Source of the DNA: Acidovorax sp. 106
Lineage (GTDB): Bacteria > Pseudomonadota > Gammaproteobacteria > Burkholderiales > Burkholderiaceae_C
Length of the DNA stretch: 64,000 nt
NCBI RefSeq assembly: GCF_003663825.1
Contig: NZ_RCCC01000001.1
Coordinates: 2,798,501 to 2,862,500, forward strand
Direction of reading: 5' to 3'
The notes under the pieces: generated by a model
What the model was told of the DNA's origin: nothing
The model's input: only the letters and a program-made list of their open reading frames with translations
Database searches by the model: none
Position numbers and translations under genes: made by a program
Shown: piece by piece, positions 47,808-58,700 of the stretch
Layout of the letters: the number at the start of each line of letters is the position of its first letter
How positions within the stretch are numbered: the stretch's first letter is position 1

Positions 47808-49006
47808 GGCGCAGGGCTTTTGGGGGTGGACCTGGGGGCAGGGTGGCGCGGTTTGCGCTGTGCCTTGCGTGCTGCCAGGGCTTGCTCGGTTTTCAGGGCA
47901 CGGCGCATGGCGCCCTCAACGGGCAGGGTGATGCGCACTTGGTAGAGGCCATCTTGCACACCGGCGGTGAATTCGCCCTGCACATCGTGCAGCAGCGCCA
48001 GGCGGGCGCGCACATTGGCCAGCGCAATGCCGTGGCCGCGCGATGCGCCATCGGTTTTGATGTGCGAGGGCGGCAGGGTGTTGGTGATGCGCACCACCAC
48101 GCGGCTGCCGCGCAGCTCGGTCAGCACGCGCAGTTTGCCGCCGCGCGGGCTCAGCTCCACCCCGTGCTTGACGGCATTTTCCACCAGCGGCTGCAGCAGC
48201 AGTGGCGGCAGTCGGGCGGCATCGGTGCGTGGGTCCAGGTTCCATTGCACCTGCAGGCGGTGGCCAAAGCGCACTTCTTCAATGGCCAGGTAGCGCTTGG
48301 CCAGGGTGATTTCTTCAGCCAGCGTGACCGATTCGCCTTGTTCGACAAGGGCGTGGCGGAACAGGTCGCTCAGGTCTTCTAGCAGCGATTCGGCCTTGGC
48401 GGGCTCCTCGCGCACCAGGGCGATGGCGCTGTTGAGGGTGTTGAACAAAAAATGCGGGCGAATGCGCGACTGCAGCTCGGTAAGGCGCGCTGTGGTGGCT
48501 GCGGGCGTGCGCCCCCGTGCGCGCAGTACCAGCGCTGCCACCAGCATGGCCGACAGCAGCGCGCCCGAGGCCGCGCTGGCCAGCCAGGGCGATGCCCCAG
48601 GCGCCACCCCGGCCAGCTTGAGCATGGCGCAGGCATAGGCGCCCGCTACGGCCCCCAGCAGCACGCCGGCCGCATATTGCTGGGCGGTGCCCAGGCGCTG
48701 CAGCATCGTTTTCATGCTGCAGGCGGTACCCAGCCAGGCCAGCGTGGCGGGCAGGGCCCCGCCAGTGATCAGGGCCACATTGGCCAGCCACTGGTAAAAG
48801 CTCTCGGCCCCGAACATGGTGCCCACACCCACCACGGCTTCCACAAACAGCACGGCGCGCAGCACCACGCCCAGCTGGCAGGCGTCAAACACCAAAGCCC
48901 GGCCCGCAGGTGCTTTGCCCCCTTGTGCAGACGGCTGCGCAGGCCCAAAAGAGGGCGCTTGCGCCGGAGCGGGGGGCGGGGTCGATAAAATTTGCGTGTT
49001 TTGCAT
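47804..49006 (-). CDS. algZ: AlgZ/FimS-like sensor histidine kinase (His_kinase family)
   Basis: About 400 residues. Four or so membrane spans in the first 190 residues, a short linker, then the His_kinase motif [18 protein letters not shown] with the phospho-acceptor histidine, and an HATPase with [15 protein letters not shown] and [13 protein letters not shown]. The C-terminal tail is Lys/Arg-rich. The frame is open to 49285, but the ATG at 49004-49006 (MQNTQIL) is used because the longer frame crosses argH's promoter region. It is divergent from argH. In Pseudomonas AlgZ/FimS signals through AlgR; whether it autophosphorylates there was long unclear. Confidence 0.88.
   Translation of the reverse strand: MQNTQILSTPPPAPAQAPSFGPAQPSAQGGKAPAGRALVFDACQLGVVLRAVLFVEAVVGVGTMFGAESFYQWLANVALITGGALPATLAWLGTACSMKTMLQRLGTAQQYAAGVLLGAVAGAYACAMLKLAGVAPGASPWLASAASGALLSAMLVAALVLRARGRTPAATTARLTELQSRIRPHFLFNTLNSAIALVREEPAKAESLLEDLSDLFRHALVEQGESVTLAEEITLAKRYLAIEEVRFGHRLQVQWNLDPRTDAARLPPLLLQPLVENAVKHGVELSPRGGKLRVLTELRGSRVVVRITNTLPPSHIKTDGASRGHGIALANVRARLALLHDVQGEFTAGVQDGLYQVRITLPVEGAMRRALKTEQALAARKAQRKPRHPAPRSTPKSPAP
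48986..48991 (+). promoter_or_regulatory. Candidate -10 element for argH
   Basis: TAAAAT (in CGATAAAATTTGC) lies 67 bp before the argH ATG and within the first codons of the divergent algZ. No convincing -35 at the right spacing. Confidence 0.35.
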
Positions 49007-49057
49007 TGCGGCATCCGGGCAGTCCGGGTGTCTGAACCATCCAATTATTGCCCTCCC

Positions 49058-50527
<1,470 letters not shown>

Positions 50528-50565
50528 TTTTTGCAGAGCCACACCACCACTTCGGGAGCCTTCGC

Positions 50566-51561
50566 ATGACAACCTTCTTCTCGCGCCGCAGCGGCTTGCT
50601 GCGTGCTGCCCGCGCCACACTGGTGCTGGGTGCTGCCCTCACCATGGGGCTGGCGATGGCCCAGTCGGCCAAGCCGGTGCGCATTCTGGTGGGCTTTCCG
50701 CCCGGCGGCGGCACCGACGCCATTGCCCGCCTGCTGGCCGAAAAGCTCAAGGACGAACTGGGCATGCCCGTGGTGGTGGACAACCGCCCTGGCGCGGGCG
50801 GCCAGATCGCGGCCCAGGCGCTCAAGGCATCGCCAGCCGATGGCCATACGCTGTTTCTGTCGCACGACCACACCATCTCCATCCTGCCCCAGGTCATCAA
50901 AAACCCCGGCTACGACCCGGTGCATGACTTCGTCTCGGTGGGCGGCTTTGCCACGTTCGTGAACGCATTCGCCGTCTCGGGCGGCACCCCGGCCAAGTCG
51001 TTCAACGACTATGTGGCGTGGGTCAAGGCGCAGGGCAAGGGCAAAGGCGCGGTGGGCATCCCGGCCCCGGCCTCCACGCCCGAGTTCCTGGTCAAGCTGG
51101 TGGGCGAAAAGTACCAAATCGACCTGGTCTCCGCCCCCTACCGGGGCAGCGCCCCCATGATGGCCGACATGCTGGGCAACCAGATCAGCGCAGGCGTGGC
51201 CTCGGTGCAAGACTTCATTGAGAACCACAAGGCGGGCAAAGTGCATGTGGTGGCCGTGCTGGGCACCAAGCGCCAGGCCGCCATGCCCCATGTGCCCACG
51301 TTTGACGAGCTGGGCCTCAAGGGCTTTGAAGACCTGCCTTACTACGGCATCTACGCCCCCGCAGGCACGCCGCAGAAGTTTGTGGTCGATTTCTCCAACG
51401 CGCTGGCCAAGGTGGTGGCCATGCCCGAGGTGCACAGCCAGCTCACCACCATGGGCCTGACGGTGGGCTACATGACGCCCCAGCAGCTGACCACGCGCCA
51501 GAACGCCTACACCCAGGCCTGGTCGCGCATCATCAAGAACAGCGGGTTTGTGGCGCAATAA
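50566..51561 (+). CDS. Bug/TctC-family periplasmic binding protein (orphan)
   Basis: 331-residue solute-binding protein of the tripartite tricarboxylate transporter family, greatly expanded in beta-proteobacteria. A signal peptide (ARATLVLGAALTMGLAMA) precedes SAKPVRILVGFPPGGGTDAIAR, the Bug N-terminal motif, then VVDNRPGAGGQIAAQALK. The ATG at 50566 has GGGAG at 50554-50558; the frame is open from 50422 inside argH. No TctA/TctB membrane genes are adjacent. Ligand cannot be assigned; Bug proteins bind carboxylates and amides. A terminator follows. Confidence 0.92.
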   Translation: MTTFFSRRSGLLRAARATLVLGAALTMGLAMAQSAKPVRILVGFPPGGGTDAIARLLAEKLKDELGMPVVVDNRPGAGGQIAAQALKASPADGHTLFLSHDHTISILPQVIKNPGYDPVHDFVSVGGFATFVNAFAVSGGTPAKSFNDYVAWVKAQGKGKGAVGIPAPASTPEFLVKLVGEKYQIDLVSAPYRGSAPMMADMLGNQISAGVASVQDFIENHKAGKVHVVAVLGTKRQAAMPHVPTFDELGLKGFEDLPYYGIYAPAGTPQKFVVDFSNALAKVVAMPEVHSQLTTMGLTVGYMTPQQLTTRQNAYTQAWSRIIKNSGFVAQ

Positions 51562-51647
51562 CCACCTTTGCATCACCGCTGCTTAGCTCCTCGCCATTGC
51601 ACCGCCAGCTCACCGCCAACGCGCTGACAGCGCGGACTTGGCCCAAC

Positions 51648-51682
51648 AGCCCACCGGGATCCTGGTCCCTGTGGGCTTTTTT
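51648..51682 (+). terminator. Rho-independent terminator after the Bug gene
   Basis: AGCCCACCGGGA (51648-51659), six-base loop, TCCCTGTGGGCT (51666-51677) with one mismatch, then a run of six T. It lies 87 bp after the Bug gene stop. Confidence 0.85.
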
Positions 51683-51752
51683 GCAACCCGCCAAGGGCCT
51701 CTGGCGGTAGCGGTGCGGGCGCACATCGCCAAAATGCCCGCAAAATCGCCCG

Positions 51753-53234
51753 ATGTTTTACGCCATACCCCTGGAACACCGCCCCACCTGGCGCAACCCG
51801 CCGTGGATGACCGTGCTGCTGATCGTGGTCAACATGATCGTGTTCTGGGGCCCCCAGCGCAGCGAAGAAAATGCCCGCGACCGCGCTGCCACCTACTACG
51901 TGTCCAGCCCCTTGCCCGCCATCGAGGTGCCCCGCTTTTTGGCCTGGCTGGAGGAAACCGGCGACAAGCACCTCAAGGAGGCCCGTGCCCTGCAAAAGGC
52001 GGGCAACCACCGCATGCTGCTGCGCTGGATGGAACAGGAAGACGACTTTCAGCAGCGCCTGAAAAGCCCGAGCTTTGTGCCCTTGCAGGACGCGCGCTAC
52101 ATGGACTGGAAGTCCGCCCGCACGCAGTACGAAGGCCGGCTGCCCGCACCCTTCACCCGCAAGTGGGCGCAAAGCTATGCCAAAGACGCTGAGCTGCGCC
52201 CCGTCACCTGGCTCACGGCCACGTTCTTGCATGGCAGCAACGGGCACCTCATCGGCAACATGGTGTTTTTGTTTCTGTTCGGCTTCTCGGTCGAGCTGGC
52301 GCTGGGGCGCGGCCTGTACCTGGCGTTTTACCTGCTGGGCGGTCTGGGGGGCTCGCTGCTGGCCGGCTGGGCCTATGCGGGCATGGGCAGTTATGGCTTG
52401 GGCGCCTCGGGGGCGGTGTCGGCCCTGATGGGCATGTATGCCGTGTTGTACCGCTTGCGTCGGGTGCGGTTTTTCTACCAGCTGTTTTTCTACTTCAACT
52501 ACGTCACCGCGCCTGCGTTGCTGCTGCTGCCCGCGTGGATTGCGAACGAGTTGCTGCAGCACTGGCTCAGCGGCAAGGGGGTGGCCTACATGGCCCACTT
52601 AGGCGGCCTGCTGGCCGGCGCTTCGCTCATGGCCCTGGTCATGCTGGTGCGCCGTAAGCCATTGGAGGTGCCGGTGACGCAGGATGAGGCAGAGGCTGCC
52701 GCCGACGACGGCTTTGACGCCCATGTGGCCAGCGCTCAGCGCCTGGCCCAGGGTATGAAGTTTGAGCAGGCCCTGGGCCAGTGGCGTGCCGCCGCCCAGC
52801 TGCGCCCGCAAGACCAGAAGGTGCTGAGCGCCTGGTTCAAAACCGCCTTGCTGTGGCCTGAGGGTGAAGACTTTCACCGCGCTGCGCGCCGCATCTTCCG
52901 CCTGCATGCGCATGATGAGCAGACGCTGCAGTTTCAGCACGCGAGCTACCGCACGTATTTTGAGAAAGCCAAGCCCGGCGCCCGTTTGCAGCCGGAAGAC
53001 ATGGCCCGCTTGTCCCGCCGCTTTGCCCGTGCGCACCAGTGGGGCGATGCGGAAAAGCTGTTCAACGCTTTGCACAAGACGGCGCCCACGCACCCTGAGT
53101 TGGGCGAGACGCTGGGCATGTTGGTGTCGGCCCTGTGCCATGCAGGGCGGCGGGAGCAGGCTGCTTTGTGGGGGCCGCAGTTGCAGCAACTGGCACCGGG
53201 GAGTCCGGCGTTGCAGGTGTTGGGCGGGGTGTAG
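51753..53234 (+). CDS. Rhomboid-family intramembrane serine protease with C-terminal helical domain
   Basis: 493 residues. After a first span (MTVLLIVVNMIVFWG) comes a soluble insert of about 130 residues, then the rhomboid core: LTATFLHGSNGHLIGNMVFLFLFG, catalytic Ser219 in GLGASGAVSALMGMY and His282 in AHLGGLLAG, giving the Ser-His dyad. The last 170 residues form a soluble helical region with TPR-like spacing (LAQGMKFEQALGQWRAAAQL). Substrates are unknown. It is 190 bp after the Bug gene, with a terminator between, so it has its own promoter. The long inverted repeat begins soon after its stop. Confidence 0.9.
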   Translation: MFYAIPLEHRPTWRNPPWMTVLLIVVNMIVFWGPQRSEENARDRAATYYVSSPLPAIEVPRFLAWLEETGDKHLKEARALQKAGNHRMLLRWMEQEDDFQQRLKSPSFVPLQDARYMDWKSARTQYEGRLPAPFTRKWAQSYAKDAELRPVTWLTATFLHGSNGHLIGNMVFLFLFGFSVELALGRGLYLAFYLLGGLGGSLLAGWAYAGMGSYGLGASGAVSALMGMYAVLYRLRRVRFFYQLFFYFNYVTAPALLLLPAWIANELLQHWLSGKGVAYMAHLGGLLAGASLMALVMLVRRKPLEVPVTQDEAEAAADDGFDAHVASAQRLAQGMKFEQALGQWRAAAQLRPQDQKVLSAWFKTALLWPEGEDFHRAARRIFRLHAHDEQTLQFQHASYRTYFEKAKPGARLQPEDMARLSRRFARAHQWGDAEKLFNALHKTAPTHPELGETLGMLVSALCHAGRREQAALWGPQLQQLAPGSPALQVLGGV

Positions 53235-53247
53235 TGGGTGGGTTTGA

Positions 53248-53303
53248 ATTGAATTTGGCTCTGGCGCTTGCAGAGTAAGCGCTAGCAGCTATGGAATTGA
53301 TAG
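53248..53303. repeat. Comamonadaceae-type palindromic repeat, copy 7
   Basis: TTTGGCTCTGGCGCTTGC, then AGAGTAAGCGCTAGCAGCTATG. It begins 13 bp after the rhomboid stop and forms the outer end of the left arm of the long inverted repeat; its partner is copy 8. Confidence 0.85.
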
Positions 53304-54147
53304 TGATTTTCTGGACTCCCCCCGCCCGTTCGGGCTGAGCCTGTCGAAGCCTGGGCTTGTTCGTTGATCTGGTGGCATGCCTGTGCTGAGGGCGGGAGCC
53401 TGGGAGTGCGCCCGGCGGCGCAGTAACTTTCTTTTGCTTCGCCAAAAAGAAAGTCACCAAAGAAAAGGCGACCCCAAGTCTGCGACCCCTTCGCTGCGCT
53501 ACGGGGCAAACCTGCGTCGGGGCGGTTGCGGGGTGCGCTGCGGAACTCACTGCGCTGCGTAGCAGCTCCGTTCAGACAGCCGCAGCGAGTCAGTTCACGA
53601 AGCATGGGCGCACTTGCGCCCATGCCACCCCGCAACCGCCCCGCCGCAGGCGCAGCCACAGGGGGTGGACAGCCGAGCACCAAAACAGCCACACGGGTCA
53701 TCGCTACGCTCGACCCAGTCTGCGTAGCGCATGGCGCTAGCGCCCCCGAAGTAGGGCCGAGCAACGCGATGGCCCGTGTGGATGTTGGCTTCCTAGCCCC
53801 TCTGTATGCGCCGAGGAGCACAGCGGCCAGCGGATCAGGGATCGCGACTGTTTGAGCGCAGCGAGTTTGAGCGAGACCCCGCTGGACGCGAGCACCGCAG
53901 GTTGCCCGAAGCGCAGCGCAGGGACGCAGACAGTGGGGTCGCCCTTTCTTTGGTGACTTTCTTTGGGCCGACCACCCGGCGGCGAAGCGAAAGAAAGTTA
54001 CTGCGCCGCCGGGCGCACTCCCCGGCTCCCGCCCCCAGAACAGGCACACCGCCAGATCAGCGAACAAGCCCCAGCTTCGACGGGCTCAGCCCGAACGGGC
54101 GGGAGGCGTCCAGGTAATCACTATCAATTCAATAGCTGCTAGCGCTT
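53272..54147. repeat. Long imperfect inverted-repeat element
   Basis: The gene-free gap 53235-54171 is dominated by two arms of about 245 bp (about 53272-53517 and 53898-54147) that are reverse complements with scattered mismatches and one gap of about 12-15 bp near 53440/53975. Landmarks shared by both arms from outside in: AGCGCTAGCAGCTAT, TTGATAGTGATT, CGCCCGTTCGGGCTGAGCC, TGCGCCCGGCGGCGCAGTAA, AAGAAAGTCACCAAAGAAA, GGCGACCCCA. The 380-bp centre holds its own nested hairpin. Short open frames exist on both strands but overlap each other and mirror the symmetry, so I do not call genes. It could be a non-autonomous mobile element or a composite of family repeats. No target duplication or transposase was seen. 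Confidence 0.8.
53519..53642. repeat. Nested hairpins inside the long inverted repeat
   Basis: GGGGCGGTTGCGGGGTG (53519-53535) pairs perfectly with CACCCCGCAACCGCCCC (53626-53642). Inside that loop, CATGGGCGCA (53603-53612) and TGCGCCCATG (53615-53624) form a second perfect ten-base stem. The remaining loop has a weaker AACT...AGTT pairing. The branched fold suggests selection for structure. Confidence 0.8.
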
Positions 54148-54171
54148 ATTCCATGGGTGCTAGCGCCCCAT
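54118..54171. repeat. Comamonadaceae-type palindromic repeat, copy 8
   Basis: CACTATCAATTCAATAGCTG, CTAGCGCTTATTCC, then GGTGCTAGCGCCCC. It is the outer end of the right arm and touches the stop codon of the minus-strand membrane protein (54172-54174). Confidence 0.85.
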
Positions 54172-55524
54172 TTAACCCTCAACCCCCCGCACCCCCTGCG
54201 GCAAATGGTTGCGCAGCAGCCAGCGCGTCTCCCGCGTCGCTTCCGCATCCGGGTGGCGGGATTCCAGCGTGGCCAGCACGCGCAGGGCCATGTCGGTGCG
54301 GTGCAGGCCCTGCAGCAGCACGCGGGCGACCAGCTCGTAGGCCGCGGGCACGCTGTCGTGGTCTTTGAAGCGCCGGTCAAAACCCTGCAGCACCGCCAAG
54401 GCCAGTGATGCGTCGCCCGCATTCCAGGCCGCTTTGGCCAGGTTCAGGGTGGCGGTGGCGTCTTGCAGAACGAATTCGGCGTCCTTGCTGCGGCAGGTTT
54501 GGAAGGCCTTGATCGCGTCGCTGCTCTGGCCCGATCGCAGCATCAGTGGGATGTAGCGCTGCGCATGGTCCAGCAGCGTGGCGGTCTTGCCCTCGGCCAG
54601 CGCCAGCACGCGGTGGTAGCGGCGCTGCGCGGGCACTTCTTCGCCCCGGGTGCGCTGCTCTTCGTAGGCCATGGCCACGGCGGCGGTCACATTGCCTGCG
54701 GTGACCAACTCGGCCACCTGGGCGTCAATGGCGTCTTGCTCGATCTGGCGGGGCGTGCGGCGGTCCACGGGGGTCTCGTCGTCGTCCAGGCCTGCGCCGG
54801 GCAACAGGTCAATGCCAAATGCCTCGTGGTTTTGGTACATGGCGTAGCCCAGCAGGCTGGCCATGACCCAGCTGAAGTAGATGAGCACCCAGTTGACGAT
54901 GGGCAGCAGGATCCAGCCCTTGAAGAGCGGCAGCAGCATGCCCAGCGCAATGAAGGTGCCCTGGCTCAGCAAGAAGAGGAACAGGCACAGCAGCAGGTAC
55001 GGCCAGCCAATGGTGCGCACGGCGTTCCAGGCGTTGGCGGGGTTCAGGGTTTCAGTAAAGCTGCAGGTTTGCACCAGCACGATTTGCGTGGCAGGCAGCA
55101 AGAAGCACATGGCCAGCCAGGCCAGGGTGCCCAGGGTGGGGCTCAGGTTCTGCAGCCAGCCGACGGCGATGGCTTGCACGATCAGAATGGCGAACAGCTT
55201 CCAGGGCAGGTTCTTCCAGTCCGGGTCCAGCTCAGAGGGGTAGTCCTCGGCCTTGTAGATGCCGCGCGAGCCCAGCGCCGTGACTTTGAAGCCGTAGCGC
55301 GAGGCGGCCAGCAGGATGCCGATCTCCACGATCAGGATGCCCAGGGCGTCGGGCAAAAAGAAAATCACCTTGAACAGCATGCTGGAGAGCGCCAGCAGCA
55401 GGCTGTACATCAGCGGCTTGGATTGCAGCGGAAAGGTGAAGAAGGTGTTGAGCCGCTGCCAGAACGGTGCGGGCCGTTTGGCGGGCTGGGCAGATGGGTC
55501 GATGCCCGTTGGACGTGTGGCCAT
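54172..55524 (-). CDS. Membrane protein with C-terminal TPR-like region, unknown function
   Basis: About 450 residues from the ATG at 55522-55524 (GGGAG upstream). The N-terminal half has about six hydrophobic segments, including SLLLALSSMLFKVIFFLPDALGILIVEIGILL (split; about 41-72) and LLLCLFLFLLSQGTFIALGMLLPLFKG. An Asp/Glu-rich link (GAGLDDDETPVDRR) leads to a soluble helical C-terminal half (about 255-450) with repeat-like pairs: LAKAAWNAGDASLALAVLQG and VARVLLQGLHRTDMALRVLA, resembling TPR-type superhelices. Family not recognised with certainty. Divergent from the macroglobulin gene by 221 bp; its 3' end abuts the long inverted repeat. Confidence 0.8.
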   Translation of the reverse strand: MATRPTGIDPSAQPAKRPAPFWQRLNTFFTFPLQSKPLMYSLLLALSSMLFKVIFFLPDALGILIVEIGILLAASRYGFKVTALGSRGIYKAEDYPSELDPDWKNLPWKLFAILIVQAIAVGWLQNLSPTLGTLAWLAMCFLLPATQIVLVQTCSFTETLNPANAWNAVRTIGWPYLLLCLFLFLLSQGTFIALGMLLPLFKGWILLPIVNWVLIYFSWVMASLLGYAMYQNHEAFGIDLLPGAGLDDDETPVDRRTPRQIEQDAIDAQVAELVTAGNVTAAVAMAYEEQRTRGEEVPAQRRYHRVLALAEGKTATLLDHAQRYIPLMLRSGQSSDAIKAFQTCRSKDAEFVLQDATATLNLAKAAWNAGDASLALAVLQGFDRRFKDHDSVPAAYELVARVLLQGLHRTDMALRVLATLESRHPDAEATRETRWLLRNHLPQGVRGVEG

Positions 55525-55745
55525 GGTGGTGCTCCCGCCTCCCTGCGCGGGGTGCGCTGCCTGTGTGGCCCTGTGTGGTGCCTTGGCAGCGCCAATTGTT
55601 GCGCGGGAGTATAGGGCGCACACATGTGCTGGCATCTGCAGCACTTTCTCACACATTCACACTCTGGACAGGCGGCGCAGGGTGGCGCCTGAGCGGGTGT
55701 ATCGGCTACCCTCAGGGCCCTTGCAGGCAAGAGCAAAAAGCACCA

Positions 55746-58700
55746 ATGAAAACACTCTGGAGGAAAGCCCCAGTCAGCGCACTGCTGCTGGGCGGGTTGC
55801 TGTGGGCAGCCCAGGCGCAGGCGTTGCAGATCGTCAGCTTCAGCCCCCAGGGCGAGGTGGCGCGGGTGCGCCAGGCCGTGGCCAAGTTCGATGCGGCGGC
55901 GGTGAACTTTGGCGACCCCAAGGCGCCTGCGCCCATCGCCATCAGTTGCAACGACGCCGCAGCCTCCAAGGGCACCGGCCGCTGGACCAGCGAGCGCGAG
56001 TGGGTGTTTGACTTTGAAGCCGACCTGCCCCCGGGCATGCGCTGCACGGCCACCGTCAAGCCTGACTTCAAACCAGCCTCTGGCGCAGCATTGGCGGGCG
56101 CTAAAAGCTATCAATTCAATAGCGGTGGGCCGTTCGTGCAAAGCGTGCGTCCCAACACCTACGAGCAGATCGACGAAGAGCAGTTCTTTGTGCTGCAGCT
56201 CAATGGCCCCGCCACCACCGAGAGCGTGCAGGCCAATGTGTGGTGCGCGCTGGACGGGGTGGGCGAGCGCGTGCCCGTGCGCATGATCGAAGGCACGCAG
56301 CGCAGCGATATTCTCAAGTCGCTGGGGCTGGACAAGCGGGCGGCCAAAGACCCGCTGCAGTTTCCCGCACTGGCGTGCAACCGGCGGCTCACCTCGGGCT
56401 CGCAACTGCAACTGGTGTTTGGCAAGGGCGTGGCCACGCCCAGCGGCGTGGCCAATGCGGTGGAAAAGCGCTTCACCTACAAAGTGCGCGAGCCGTTCTC
56501 GGCCGAGTTCAATTGCGAACGTGAAAACGCCCAGGCTGCCTGCCTGCCGCTGCGGCCCATGGTGTTGTCGTTCAACGCCCCGGTGCCGCGCAAGCTGGCG
56601 ATGGCGATTCGCCTCAAGTCCGCCAAGGAAACCCTCAAGCCCGTTGCAGGTGCGAACGAAGATGGTGGTGACAAGGACGCCGATGCCCTGGTCAACAGCA
56701 TCCAGTTCGATGCACCTTTGCCCGAGCAGACCTCGTTCACCGTGGAGTTGCCCAAGGACTTCAAGGACGCCGCAGGCCGGCCGCTGCGCAATGCCGCCAG
56801 CTTTCCGCTGAAGGTGGCTACGGCGGGCATGCCGCCGCTGGCCAAGTTTGCGGCCGCGTCCTTTGGTGTGGTCGAGCGCTTTGCCGAAGGGGCTGACGGC
56901 CCGGCCTTGCTGCCCGTGACCCTGCGCAACGTAGAGGCGGGCCTGAAAGTGCAAGGCCTGCAGCCGGGCGGCATGGTGGCGCCCACTGGTAAGGTGAGCA
57001 CGCTCAAGCCGTCCACCGATGCGGACATCATTGCCTGGTTTCGCAAGGTGGCCCGCTACGACAACTACAACATCCAGCGCCGCGTGGCCGCCCGGGATGT
57101 GAAGGGCCCGCTGCCCAAGGTGGTGGACGACGACCGCGACTATGTGCAAACCCGCATGCTCTCGCTGCTGGCAGGGCAGGGCGGCGTCAAGACGCTGGAT
57201 TTGCCACAGGTCACCGGCAAAGAGCTGCGCCCGTTCGAGGTGGTGGGCATTCCGCTGCCACCGGGCTTTCACGTGGTGGAGATCGCATCGCAAAAGCTGG
57301 GCGCCTCGCTGCTGGACGAGCGCCATGGCGATGGCCGCACCATGTACGTGCGCACCTCTGCCTTGGTCACCAATCTGGGCGTTCACTTCAAGCTGGGGCG
57401 TGAAAACGCCGTGGTCTGGGTCACGTCGCTGGACAAAGGCAAGCCCATGCAGGGCGCCAAGGTGCGGGTGTCGGACTGCGCCGGGCGCGAGCTGGCCCAG
57501 GCCATCACCAACGAGCAGGGCGTGGCGAATATCGAGGGCTTGTCGCCGGTGCCGCCGTCTTGCAATTCCCATGACGACTACGCCCAGGGCTCATCGGCCT
57601 ACTTTGTGAGTGCCCGCCACACCGAGGGCGGCCTGGAAGACATGGCCTTCACCTGGAGCGACTGGCAAAAGGGCATTGAGCCCTGGCGCTTCAATGTGCC
57701 CACCAGCAGCCAGCCCCAGCCCGACCAGCGCGCCCACACCATGCTCGACCGCGCCCTGTTCCGCGCAGGCGAGACGGTGTCGATGAAACACTTCTACCGC
57801 CACGAGTCGCGCAAGGGCCTGGAGACGCCCAAGTCCGGCCCTCGCACTTTGCTGATCACCCATGTGGGCAGCGGCCAGCAGTTTGAGCAACCCGTGCAGT
57901 GGCGTCGCACGCCCACGGGTGGCTTGAGCGCCCTGAACAGTTTCGCCATTCCGCCCGCTGCCAAGCTGGGCCAGTACACCATTGAGTTGCGTGACAACGA
58001 CAGAGACAACGACAGAGACAGCGATCGAGGCACCATCGCCACTGGCCAGTTCCGGGTGGAGGAGTTCCGCCTGCCCGTGCTGGAAGGGCGCATTGCCCCG
58101 TCTGACAGCAAGCCGCTGGTGCGGGCCCGTGCGGTGCCCACCGATGTGCAGATCAACTACGTGGCCGGTGGTGGCGCAGCCAACCTGCCGGTGCGCGTGT
58201 CGGCCCTGGTGCGTGACAAGGCGCTGCAGTACCCCGACTACGATATGTTCAGCTTCAACCCCCCTCGCCAAAAGGGCGCTGCAGGGGCATCGGCCGGTGC
58301 CGGTGATGACGAAGAGGCCGCTGCCAGCCAGGACGCCCGCGTGGTGGCCGACAAGCTGCCGCTGACGCTGGACAAGAACGGTACGGGCAAGGTGAGCATC
58401 GACAACCTGCCCCAGGCCCGCCGTCCGCAAGACCTGCTGCTCGAAGCCACCTACGCCGACCCCAATGGCGAAGTGCAAACCCTGCGCAGCACCCACACCC
58501 TGTGGCCAGCGGGCGTGGTGGCTGGGGTCAAGACGGAGGGATGGGCATCGGCCAGCCAGAAGATCCGCTTCCAGGCCCTGGCGCTGCAGCACAACGGCCA
58601 GGCGGCACCCAACACGGCGCTGCAGGTGCAGGCCGTAGCGCGCATCACCACCACCACGCGCAAGCGCATGGTGGGCGGCTTCTACAGCTACGACAACCAG

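Noticed and set aside
48992..49057. Longer argH start at 48992
   Set aside because: It would overlap the algZ start region and the candidate -10, and adds residues with no likeness to ArgH.
53282..54117. Several 60-260 codon open frames on both strands in the long inverted repeat
   Set aside because: They overlap one another, mirror the palindromic symmetry, lack ribosome sites and have Arg/Ala/Pro-rich products.
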